From an uncultured Pseudomonadota bacterium (GTDB lineage: Bacteria; Lernaellota; Lernaellaia; Lernaellales; Lernaellaceae), in assembly GCA_937967875.1 (NCBI GenBank), contig CALBTQ010000325.1:1-10840 (forward strand): a stretch of 10,840 nucleotides of DNA, in the 5' to 3' direction. The position numbers and the translations under genes were made by a program. This document shows, piece by piece, positions 1 to 5,635 of the stretch. How positions within the stretch are numbered: position 1 is the stretch's first letter; every line of letters begins with the position of its first letter. The notes beneath the pieces are model-generated. The model did not search any database. It was not told the DNA's origin and was given only the letters and a program-made list of their open reading frames with translations.

Positions 1-45
1 GATCGTATTCGGTGACTGGAGTTCAGACGTGTGCTCTTCCGATCT
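1..45. other. Illumina sequencing adapter left on the contig end
   Basis: Bases 12-45 match, as I remember it, the 34-base Illumina TruSeq read-2 (multiplexing) adapter, ending in the familiar GCTCTTCCGATCT. Bases 1-3 (GAT) fit the tail of the P7 oligonucleotide, and bases 4-11 occupy the place of an 8-base index. This stretch is therefore library-construction sequence, not genome. It happens to be open in frame with tolQ, so automatic gene calling would give that protein a false start at GTG 31 with five adapter-encoded residues. Real sequence begins at base 46. The match is recalled rather than searched, but the order P7 tail, index, adapter is hard to explain otherwise. Confidence 0.96.
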
Positions 46-741
46 GCCAGCGTGTGGAAACTGGTCGCGGCCGCCGGCCCGGTGGTCAAAGGTGTATTGC
101 TGTTGCTGGTGCTGTTTTCGGTCATCAGTTGGGCGATCATTTTTTTGAAGTTCCTCCTGCTGCGCCGGGCGAAGCAAGAAAGCGAAATCTTTCTGAAAAT
201 TTTCTGGGAATCCAGACAGTTAGATGAAATATACCGCCAAAGCAAACAATTGCTGCACAGCCCGGTGGCCGATGTGTTCGCCGCCGGCTATGACGAATTG
301 AAACGCTTTCAATCCAAAAGCAGCGATTTCAGCGCCTCGGCCGAGAAAAACGGCATCGCGCCAAAAAGCAGCACGGCCGTTAAAGACAATGTGGGCCGCG
401 CGTTGATGCGTTCACGCAGCGAGCAGGTGACCAAGCTGGAAAAGGCAGTGCCGTTTTTGGCTACGGTCGGCAACACCGCGCCGTTTATCGGCCTGTTCGG
501 CACCGTCTGGGGCATCATGGACAGCTTCCACAACATCGGTCTCAAAGGACAGGCTTCGTTGGCCGTCGTCGCCCCCGGCATCTCCGAGGCGTTGGTGGCT
601 ACGGCGGTCGGTCTGTTCGCCGCGATCCCGGCGGTCGTCGCCTACAACTATTTCTCCGCGCGGTTGCGGGCGCTGGAAAGCGACATCGACAGCTTCTCCA
701 GCGAGTTCATGAACATTCTCGAGCGCCACATTTGGCAATAG
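46..741 (+). CDS. tolQ: TolQ, Tol-Pal proton channel subunit, 5'-truncated
   Basis: Inner-membrane subunit of the TolQ-TolR motor (MotA/TolQ/ExbB family), which uses the proton gradient to energise TolA during outer-membrane constriction. The 231 visible codons (GCC at 46 to TAG) carry three hydrophobic segments. The first holds SVISWAIIFLKF, like the SWAII of E. coli TolQ. The second contains the family signature IGLFGTVWGIMDSF, and the third contains APGISEALVATAVGLFAAIPA. E. coli TolQ is 230 residues, and aligning the SWAII motifs puts it only a few residues further from the start here. So the lost N-terminus is short, perhaps 3-10 residues, and was cut off when the contig ended in adapter. 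The upstream regulatory region is absent. tolR follows after 28 bases, so both are probably on one transcript. Identity is secure; the start is missing. Confidence 0.95.
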   Translation, partial: ASVWKLVAAAGPVVKGVLLLLVLFSVISWAIIFLKFLLLRRAKQESEIFLKIFWESRQLDEIYRQSKQLLHSPVADVFAAGYDELKRFQSKSSDFSASAEKNGIAPKSSTAVKDNVGRALMRSRSEQVTKLEKAVPFLATVGNTAPFIGLFGTVWGIMDSFHNIGLKGQASLAVVAPGISEALVATAVGLFAAIPAVVAYNYFSARLRALESDIDSFSSEFMNILERHIWQ

Positions 742-769
742 GGCGCTGCGACAATAAGGAGACGCGTCA

Positions 770-1192
770 GTGGCGATGAGCACGGGCGGCGGCGGCCGCA
801 ACCTGATGAGCGAAATCAACGTGACGCCCCTCGTGGACGTCATGCTGGTGTTGCTGATCATCTTCATGGTGACCGCGCCGATGATGCAGGAAGGCATGTC
901 GGTCGCCGTGCCGGAAGTCAAAACCGGCCCGCTGGAACAGCACGAAGAGGAACCGGTGGTGCTGGTCATGGACAAACAAGGCCAGATGTCGATCAAAAAG
1001 ACGACGCTGGATTTCGATAACCTGGAAGAACAACTAAAGCTGGTTTTCGAACAACGCGCCGACCATACGCTGTATCTGCGCGCCGACAAGGACGTCAGCT
1101 ACGGTTATGTCGTGCGGGCGATGGCCATTGCCAAACAGGCCGGCGCCACCAAGTTGTCGATGATCACGCAACCACCGGCTGAAAAGAAATAA
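770..1192 (+). CDS. tolR: TolR, Tol-Pal motor subunit (ExbD/TolR family)
   Basis: A 140-residue protein (E. coli TolR is 142) with one transmembrane helix and a periplasmic peptidoglycan-binding domain. It partners TolQ in the proton-driven motor. The N-terminus has a glycine run and then EINVTPLVDVMLVLLIIFM, the canonical ExbD/TolR membrane segment. Asp23 in this helix aligns with the proton-carrying Asp23 of E. coli TolR. The rest (about 45-140) is the periplasmic domain. I chose the GTG start at 770 because AAGGAG (756-761) lies 8 bases upstream, whereas the in-frame ATG at 776 would sit 14 bases from it. The stop codon directly abuts the tolA ATG, implying translational coupling. Confidence 0.95.
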   Translation: MAMSTGGGGRNLMSEINVTPLVDVMLVLLIIFMVTAPMMQEGMSVAVPEVKTGPLEQHEEEPVVLVMDKQGQMSIKKTTLDFDNLEEQLKLVFEQRADHTLYLRADKDVSYGYVVRAMAIAKQAGATKLSMITQPPAEKK

Positions 1193-1960
1193 ATGACCAC
1201 GGTGAGCGTCATGCGCCAACGACTGTTTGCTATCGATTACGATCGTCTGTTCGGACAGATGGTCGTCGTGTCGGTGGTCGTGCATGTCGTGGCCTTCGTG
1301 GCGGTGCTCGTGCTGCCGGGCATGTTTCCCGGTGCGGCGCTGGATCCATCCAAGGCGATCGAGGTCGATCTGACCGCGGCTTTGCCCAAAGGGCCGGGGT
1401 TGGGGCCGATGGCGCCCGACCGCGATCAGGATGCGGTGCGTCGTTCCGACACGCGCCGCATGAATGAAATCGAAGAGGAACGCAAGCAGGAATACAATGC
1501 CGATACGGTGAAAATGACCGAACGCAAACGGGTCAACACCAACAAACTGGCCTGGCGCGATCAACAACGCATGAGCGCCGTGGAAAAACTGCGGCAGAAA
1601 AAACGCGCGGCGATGGAAGCGACCGGGGGCGGCGGCGCCGCCGAAGTAAGCACGACGGGCATTTTGAGCATCTACACGGCGAAGGTGAAAAGTCAGATCA
1701 TCGCCAGTTGGACGCTGCCCGGCGGGCTGCCGCAAAAGTATTTCGAAACGCAGGTCTATGTGCTGATCACCATTGCGCCGTCGGGGACGATCATGAGCAA
1801 GGCGCTGACGCGTTCGTCGGGCTTCGAACCGCTCGACCGCAGTTGCATGTCGGCGATCATCAAAGCCAGCCCCTTGCCGCCGCCGCCGTCGCTGTTGGCA
1901 GACGACCTGCGCACCAAAGGCATTCTCGTGCGTTTCAATCCCAAATTGAAACAGATGTAG
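1193..1960 (+). CDS. tolA: TolA/TonB-type energy transducer
   Basis: A 255-residue periplasm-spanning protein that carries energy from TolQR to TolB and Pal. It has a short cytoplasmic N-terminus and one transmembrane helix at about 23-44. That helix shows Ser27 and His31 in the S-x3-H arrangement by which TonB and TolA contact their motor. A charged, probably helical linker follows (about 75-140, rich in Glu, Arg, Lys and Gln), then a glycine-rich hinge (GGGGAAE). The C-terminal TonB/TolA fold (about 150-255) includes YTAKVKSQIIASW and ends ILVRFNPKLKQM. E. coli TolA is 421 residues, so the spacer is much shorter. Sequence alone cannot fully separate TolA from TonB, but position between tolR and tolB decides it. 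ATG 1193 abuts the tolR stop; ATG 1211 is an alternative start. Confidence 0.88.
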   Translation: MTTVSVMRQRLFAIDYDRLFGQMVVVSVVVHVVAFVAVLVLPGMFPGAALDPSKAIEVDLTAALPKGPGLGPMAPDRDQDAVRRSDTRRMNEIEEERKQEYNADTVKMTERKRVNTNKLAWRDQQRMSAVEKLRQKKRAAMEATGGGGAAEVSTTGILSIYTAKVKSQIIASWTLPGGLPQKYFETQVYVLITIAPSGTIMSKALTRSSGFEPLDRSCMSAIIKASPLPPPPSLLADDLRTKGILVRFNPKLKQM

Positions 1961-1972
1961 TGAGGGAGGAAG

Positions 1973-3355
1973 ATGGCCCGCTTCTGTGTGTCCACGATCA
2001 TTGTTGTCCTGGTCGGCACGATGGTGCTCGGTGTTTCGTTGCTGCTGGCCGACATCAAGGACGACCAGCCGCTGACCACCCTGGACATCTACCGGTATGA
2101 AAACGGCCGGCCCATGGTGCGCAAGGATCCCATGGCCGTGCCGTTGTTCAAAAACGTCGGCAGCGAAGCCGATCGCATGGGCCTATCGCAAAAACTGGCC
2201 GAGTCCATCGGCGACGACATGCACATGAGCGGGCGCTTCGACATCATCAATCGCGCCATGTACGTTGAAAATCCCCACGTTTCCGGCGTAAAACCGGGAA
2301 CCTTCGATTTCAACGACTGGCAGATCATCAACGCCGAATACCTTATTAAAGGAAGCTTCGCCACGCGCGACGGCCAACTGACCGTGCAATTCCGCCTGTT
2401 TCACGTGCCGACCAAGCGCCTGCTGCTGGGGAAGGAATATTCGGGCGATCCTGACCAGTGGACGCTTATGGCCCATAAATTCGGCAACGACGTGATCTAC
2501 GAACTGACGCGCACCAAGGGCATTTTCGGGACGAAAATCGCCTATGTGTCCGGGGCGGGCAACACGCAGGAAGTTTATGTGATCGACATCGACGGGCGCA
2601 ACAATCGCCGCCTGACCTTCCTCAACGGTCGCTCGAAAAACCCGACCTGGTCGCCCGACGGCAGTAAAATCGCCTTCGCGCAGTACAGCACCGACGAAAC
2701 CGATATGTACAGCTCCTTGTATGTCGTCAACGCCAACGGCGGCACGCCTGAAGAGATTCTCAAGGTCAAAGGCCTCTTGATTACCCCGCGCTTTTCGCCC
2801 TCGGGCAGCCGGTTGGCCCTGGCCATCAGCTACAACGGCAACATGGAGATCTACACCGTCAGCGTGCGCGGCGGCAAACCCAAGCGGTTGACCGTCAGCC
2901 ACGCCATCGAACTTTTTCCGAGTTGGTCGCCGCGCGGCGACTGGCTGGCGTTCATTTCCGATCGCACCGGCGGACCGCAGGTCTGGCGCATGAGGGCCGA
3001 CGGTAGCGAGGCTCAGCGCGTCAGCTACCACGGCACCTACAACCAAAGCCCCGATTGGGCGCTGACGCCCGATGGCGAAAAAATTGTGTATTCCTCGCGG
3101 GAAAGCGGCATTTTCGGCCTGATTATGATGAGCCCCGACGGCACCAATGCCGAGGTCATTACGCAGGATCAGGGCTTCGGTTCCTGCGAGTATCCGCACT
3201 TCTCGCCGGACGGGCGGGCGGTCACTTTGACCACGGGCGGATACGGCGCCCGGGCGATCCGAATATTTAATGTTGATGCAAGTTATACCAAACTGTTGAC
3301 AAGACCGGGGGCGAATGATAAGAATCCATCTTGGTCACCGAGTTTAATCAAGTAG
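1973..3355 (+). CDS. tolB: TolB, periplasmic beta-propeller protein of Tol-Pal
   Basis: A 460-residue secreted protein that cycles between TolA and Pal and controls Pal mobility. Residues 1 to about 26 form a hydrophobic export signal, with likely cleavage near LLLA-DIK. An N-terminal domain (about 30-190) includes the typical GRFDIINRA and AEYLIKGSF stretches. A six-bladed propeller follows, marked by repeated blade motifs: NPTWSPDGSKIAF, TPRFSPSGSRLAL, FPSWSPRGDWLAF, PHFSPDGRAVTL and a terminal NPSWSPSLIK. The start is preceded by GGGAGGA (1964-1970), close to ATG 1973. It lies 12 bases after tolA in the same apparent operon. The last roughly 100 bases are visibly more AT-rich than the rest and contain a perfect TTGACA, treated separately as a possible promoter for pal. 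Confidence 0.96.
   Translation: MARFCVSTIIVVLVGTMVLGVSLLLADIKDDQPLTTLDIYRYENGRPMVRKDPMAVPLFKNVGSEADRMGLSQKLAESIGDDMHMSGRFDIINRAMYVENPHVSGVKPGTFDFNDWQIINAEYLIKGSFATRDGQLTVQFRLFHVPTKRLLLGKEYSGDPDQWTLMAHKFGNDVIYELTRTKGIFGTKIAYVSGAGNTQEVYVIDIDGRNNRRLTFLNGRSKNPTWSPDGSKIAFAQYSTDETDMYSSLYVVNANGGTPEEILKVKGLLITPRFSPSGSRLALAISYNGNMEIYTVSVRGGKPKRLTVSHAIELFPSWSPRGDWLAFISDRTGGPQVWRMRADGSEAQRVSYHGTYNQSPDWALTPDGEKIVYSSRESGIFGLIMMSPDGTNAEVITQDQGFGSCEYPHFSPDGRAVTLTTGGYGARAIRIFNVDASYTKLLTRPGANDKNPSWSPSLIK
3296..3325 (+). promoter_or_regulatory. Possible internal promoter for pal within the tolB 3' end
   Basis: A perfect -35 consensus TTGACA (3296-3301) is followed after 18 bases by AAGAAT (3320-3325), 4 of 6 to the -10 consensus; a GATAAG alternative has a 15-base spacer. 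The surrounding end of tolB is AT-rich compared with the rest of the gene. A promoter here would let the abundant lipoprotein Pal be made in excess over TolB, with a leader of about 125 bases. The -10 is weak, so this is tentative. Confidence 0.35.
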
Positions 3356-3366
3356 AGAGTCGCGAT

Positions 3367-3435
3367 ATGAGTCGATTTTCGATTCATGATCGTGAGTGGT
3401 TTAATGAGAAGAGCATCCAACGTATTTTCGATTAA
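3367..3435 (+). CDS. Possible 22-codon leader ORF between tolB and pal
   Basis: ATG 3367 to TAA 3435 encodes 22 residues, beginning MSRFSIHDREW and ending IQRIFD. A weak ribosome site (AGAGAG, 3354-3359) lies 7 bases upstream. I recognise no family. The stretch contains the 10-base word ATTTTCGATT twice (3375-3384 and 3424-3433). Its CGATTT could pair with AAATCG just before the pal start (3451-3456), so the segment may act as an RNA leader rather than a gene. An open frame this short can arise by chance, so confidence is low. Confidence 0.18.
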   Translation: MSRFSIHDREWFNEKSIQRIFD

Positions 3436-3456
3436 CAACGTTATGGAGGGAAATCG

Positions 3457-4152
3457 ATGAAAAGGTACCTGTTTTTAGTGGTACTGAGCGTTGTTGCTAT
3501 GTTCCTCCTGGCCAGCTGTGGGCCGCCGGAAGGATACGACTTGGTCAAGCAGAACGCTTTGAATGCCAAAAATGAAGCCAAAGCGAACGAAGCGGAAAAA
3601 TACTGCCCCGAGCAGTGGGCCGCTGCTGAGCAGGTCATGAATCAGGCAATGACCGCCGACGAGCAGGAAGAATGGGAAGCGGCGATGCCGTTGTTCCAGG
3701 AAGCCACCAACCTGTACAACCAGGCCAAAATGTGCGCGATCAAGAAAAAGGCCGAGTTGGCCAAACCGAAAGAGCCGGTGAAAGAACCGCCGAAGCCGAA
3801 ACCTTTCGTTAAGGCTAAGCTGGACCCGGTTTTCTTCGACTATGATCGCTCCAACATCCGCGCCAACCAGATGAACAAGCTGCAGGCGATCGCCGGCGAC
3901 CTCAAAGGCAAGTTTGAGAAGCGCCTGTTCCTGCTGATTGGCTACTGCGACATCCGCGGTACGGAAGAGTACAACTTGGCGCTGGGCGAACGCCGCGCCA
4001 CGACCGTGTACAACTTCCTGGTTGCCTCGGGCGTGTCCGCTACCCGCCTGACCAAGAAGTCTGGTGGTGAGACGAGCATGTTCGCGGCCGGCATCACCGA
4101 AGGTGCCTATCAGGAAAACCGCCGCGTCGAATTTGAAGACGTGAGCAAGTAA
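3457..4152 (+). CDS. pal: Pal, peptidoglycan-associated outer-membrane lipoprotein with an N-terminal two-Cys module
   Basis: Anchors the outer membrane to peptidoglycan and is the endpoint of the Tol-Pal machine. The lipoprotein signal is residues 1-20, with lipobox L18-A-S-C21; the +2 residue is Gly, so no inner-membrane retention signal of the enterobacterial type. Residues about 25-105 are helical and resemble DUF4398, carrying Cys50-Pro and Cys93. A Pro/Lys-rich linker (about 103-120) leads to an OmpA-like domain (about 124-231). There Asp165 and Arg180 sit 15 apart, as do the diaminopimelate-contacting Asp and Arg of OmpA/Pal domains. The usual GHxD motif is GYCD here, adding Cys164. 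GGAGGG (3445-3450) lies 6 bases before the ATG. At 231 residues it is longer than E. coli Pal (173, precursor), because of the extra module. A terminator follows. Confidence 0.93.
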   Translation: MKRYLFLVVLSVVAMFLLASCGPPEGYDLVKQNALNAKNEAKANEAEKYCPEQWAAAEQVMNQAMTADEQEEWEAAMPLFQEATNLYNQAKMCAIKKKAELAKPKEPVKEPPKPKPFVKAKLDPVFFDYDRSNIRANQMNKLQAIAGDLKGKFEKRLFLLIGYCDIRGTEEYNLALGERRATTVYNFLVASGVSATRLTKKSGGETSMFAAGITEGAYQENRRVEFEDVSK

Positions 4153-4167
4153 AACGGTTTTGCTGAC

Positions 4168-4203
4168 AAAAACCCCGGGGATACGTTCCCCGGGGTTTTT
4201 TTT
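4168..4203 (+). terminator. Rho-independent terminator after pal
   Basis: A perfect hairpin has the GC-rich core CCCCGGGGA / TCCCCGGGG, flanked by five A-T pairs, a TACGT loop (4182-4186), and a run of eight T (4196-4203). It begins 16 bases after the pal stop and closes the tolQRAB-pal transcript. The A-tract on its left side means it could also work on the opposite strand. Confidence 0.93.
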
Positions 4204-4256
4204 ATGCCTGCACGGGGCAACTTTTTTGAGGCGGCGAGTGTCTGCGGAGTTAACCG

Positions 4257-4285
4257 TTGAGGCTCGGCCGCAGCGGTGTTATGAT
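4257..4285 (+). promoter_or_regulatory. Sigma70-type promoter for cpoB
   Basis: TTGAGG (4257-4262) and TATGAT (4280-4285) are separated by exactly 17 bases, matching the -35 at 4 of 6 and the -10 at 5 of 6 positions. It lies between the pal terminator and cpoB, giving an expected start near 4292 and a leader of about 40 bases. This implies cpoB is transcribed apart from pal, unlike the read-through arrangement described in E. coli. Prediction only. Confidence 0.6.
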
Positions 4286-4330
4286 CGCCGTGTTTTTCGC
4301 GTATTAATTTGGAAACAGGGAGTAGTGCAG

Positions 4331-5119
4331 ATGAATAAGCGTGCGCTTGGGTCGGTGCTTTTCCTTCTGTTGGTGACGATTTTCTTGCTGCCGGGTTGCC
4401 TGATCGAGACGCAGCGAAGTCAGCAGCGGGATGCGACCATCGCCGAATTGCAACGGCAGGTCGACGAATTGAAGGCGGCGAATCAGGAATTGTCGCAGCG
4501 CTTCGACGACAGTGCGCGCATTTCCGGCGAAGCGGTCCTCGGCTTCCAAAGTCTGCAGAATGAGGTCTCGGTGCTCCAGGGGCGGTTTGACGAGGTGGAG
4601 CACAACAGCCAGTTGTCGCGCAAGGAACTGGAGGCTATCCGCCGCCAGTTGGCTTCCGAGTTGACTAAAATCAACAAACGGCTGGAAACCGCAGAAAAAG
4701 AACTGGGCATCAAGTATATCGATACCGGCGATGAGCAGCAGTTGATCACCGAGCGCGACTCCTTCAACCAGGCGATGGCGTTGTACAACCAGGGCAACCT
4801 AGAGGCGGCGAAGGCCAAATACCGCGATTTCATCGCCACCTATCCGAAGAGCAAAGTGCTGGATGAAGCGCAGTTTTATCTGGCCGAGTGCCAGTTCAAG
4901 CAGAAAAATTGGGAAGAAGCGATTCTCGCGTTCGATACCCTGGTGACCCGTTACCCGAACAGCAAGTTCGTCCCCACCGCCTATCTGCGGATGGGCGTGG
5001 CTTTCTTCGAAAACGGACAGATCGCCGATGCGCGGCTGTTTTTCGAAAAAGTGATTGAAATGTATCCGAAAACGCGTGAGGCGGAGATCGCTAAAAAGAA
5101 ATTGCAGATGATGCGCTGA
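4331..5119 (+). CDS. cpoB: CpoB/YbgF-like Tol-Pal coordinator, predicted lipoprotein
   Basis: A 262-residue periplasmic protein of the YbgF/CpoB family. In E. coli, CpoB links Tol-Pal to PBP1B at the division site. Residues 1-22 form a hydrophobic signal ending in L20-P-G-C23, a lipobox-like site with an unusual Pro; E. coli CpoB is soluble, so membrane anchoring here is a difference. A coiled coil (about 30-130) fits the trimerisation helix of the family. Three TPR units follow (about 145-262), with motifs such as YNQGNLEAAKAKYRDFIATY and YPNSKFVPTAYLRMGVAFFE. The frame is open upstream to 4160, but ATG 4331 is chosen because AGGGAG (4317-4322) precedes it by 8 bases and the signal peptide starts there. 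BamD-like proteins also have lipobox plus TPR, but the coiled coil and neighbourhood favour YbgF. Confidence 0.87.
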   Translation: MNKRALGSVLFLLLVTIFLLPGCLIETQRSQQRDATIAELQRQVDELKAANQELSQRFDDSARISGEAVLGFQSLQNEVSVLQGRFDEVEHNSQLSRKELEAIRRQLASELTKINKRLETAEKELGIKYIDTGDEQQLITERDSFNQAMALYNQGNLEAAKAKYRDFIATYPKSKVLDEAQFYLAECQFKQKNWEEAILAFDTLVTRYPNSKFVPTAYLRMGVAFFENGQIADARLFFEKVIEMYPKTREAEIAKKKLQMMR

Positions 5120-5127
5120 TCCGGCGT

Positions 5128-5133
5128 TATAAT
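5128..5133 (+). promoter_or_regulatory. Perfect TATAAT box immediately upstream of the 113-residue lipoprotein
   Basis: TATAAT (5128-5133) lies in the 20-base gap between cpoB and the next gene. The ATG begins 7 bases after it, where transcription would be expected to start. No ribosome-binding sequence is seen in the gap. The only -35-like hexamer is TTGCAG (5102-5107), with a long 20-base spacer. If active, this would make a leaderless mRNA; otherwise the gene is read from the cpoB promoter by coupling. Confidence 0.4.
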
Positions 5134-5139
5134 GCCACT

Positions 5140-5481
5140 ATGAACCGTTTGCTCCGATTGTTGCTTGTCCTGACGGTGGGCCTGGGGCTGCCGATTCTCT
5201 CGGCATGCGCCGGCGTGGGCGCCAATCTGTCCGGCGCGCAAAACCAGGTGGAAGAGGCGAAAATCGACGCCGCCTCCCTGGATGCCGATAAATACTGCCC
5301 CGACGAGTGGCGAGCCGCCGAGATGATGGTTCGCCACAGCGAGCGTCTGATGCGATCGCAACAATACGATCTGGCTCGCGCCACCTTGCAGGAAGCGCTG
5401 CGATTGTATCGTCTGGCAACCGAATGCGCCGCCAAACGAAAGCAGGAGCGGCGCATGCCTCTTCCGGTTCCGGGACTGTAA
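5140..5481 (+). CDS. Small lipoprotein consisting of the two-Cys module found in the adjacent Pal proteins
   Basis: A 113-residue predicted outer-membrane lipoprotein of no named family. The signal peptide (1-22) ends in lipobox L20-S-A-C23. The mature part is one helical, DUF4398-like module. KYCPDEWRAAE starts at residue 51 and a second Cys follows at 96, exactly 43 positions after Cys53, just as in the Pal protein upstream (KYCPEQWAAAE, Cys50/Cys93) and the Pal-like protein downstream (Cys49/Cys92). It then ends in a basic tail and MPLPVPGL, without any OmpA domain. I see no OmpA-like reading in the 154 bases downstream, so it is not a frameshifted Pal. It probably sits in the periplasm at the outer membrane and may pair with, or compete with, the same module in Pal. 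Partners are inference. It lacks a visible ribosome site. Confidence 0.82.
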   Translation: MNRLLRLLLVLTVGLGLPILSACAGVGANLSGAQNQVEEAKIDAASLDADKYCPDEWRAAEMMVRHSERLMRSQQYDLARATLQEALRLYRLATECAAKRKQERRMPLPVPGL

Positions 5482-5536
5482 TTGCGCGAATTAATTGTTC
5501 TTACGACAAAAATCTGCGCAACGGCGCAATCTGTAC

Positions 5537-5565
5537 TTGCACGCCCCGTCTAATCACGGTATAAG
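5537..5565 (+). promoter_or_regulatory. Candidate promoter for the second Pal-like gene
   Basis: TTGCAC (5537-5542) and TATAAG (5560-5565) are 17 bases apart; the -10 matches 5 of 6 and the -35 only 3 of 6. Just upstream, TGCGC-AACG-GCGCA (5515-5528) forms a small hairpin that could be an operator or a weak processing site. No T-run follows that hairpin, so it is not a clear terminator for the preceding gene. Expected start is near 5572, giving a leader of about 64 bases. Confidence 0.4.
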
Positions 5566-5635
5566 AATTCTGCGATTCTATCTTGATCGGCCAATAACAA
5601 GAGGTGAACCATAGCGTTCGTCTAGGAGGAGGCAG

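Noticed and set aside
2183..3199. A 338-codon open frame antisense to tolB
   Set aside because: It is the shadow of a clear TolB; it has no signal, domain or ribosome site of its own.
4160..4330. Upstream extension of the cpoB frame through the pal terminator
   Set aside because: The extension would read through the terminator and the promoter. The signal peptide and ribosome site place the start at ATG 4331.
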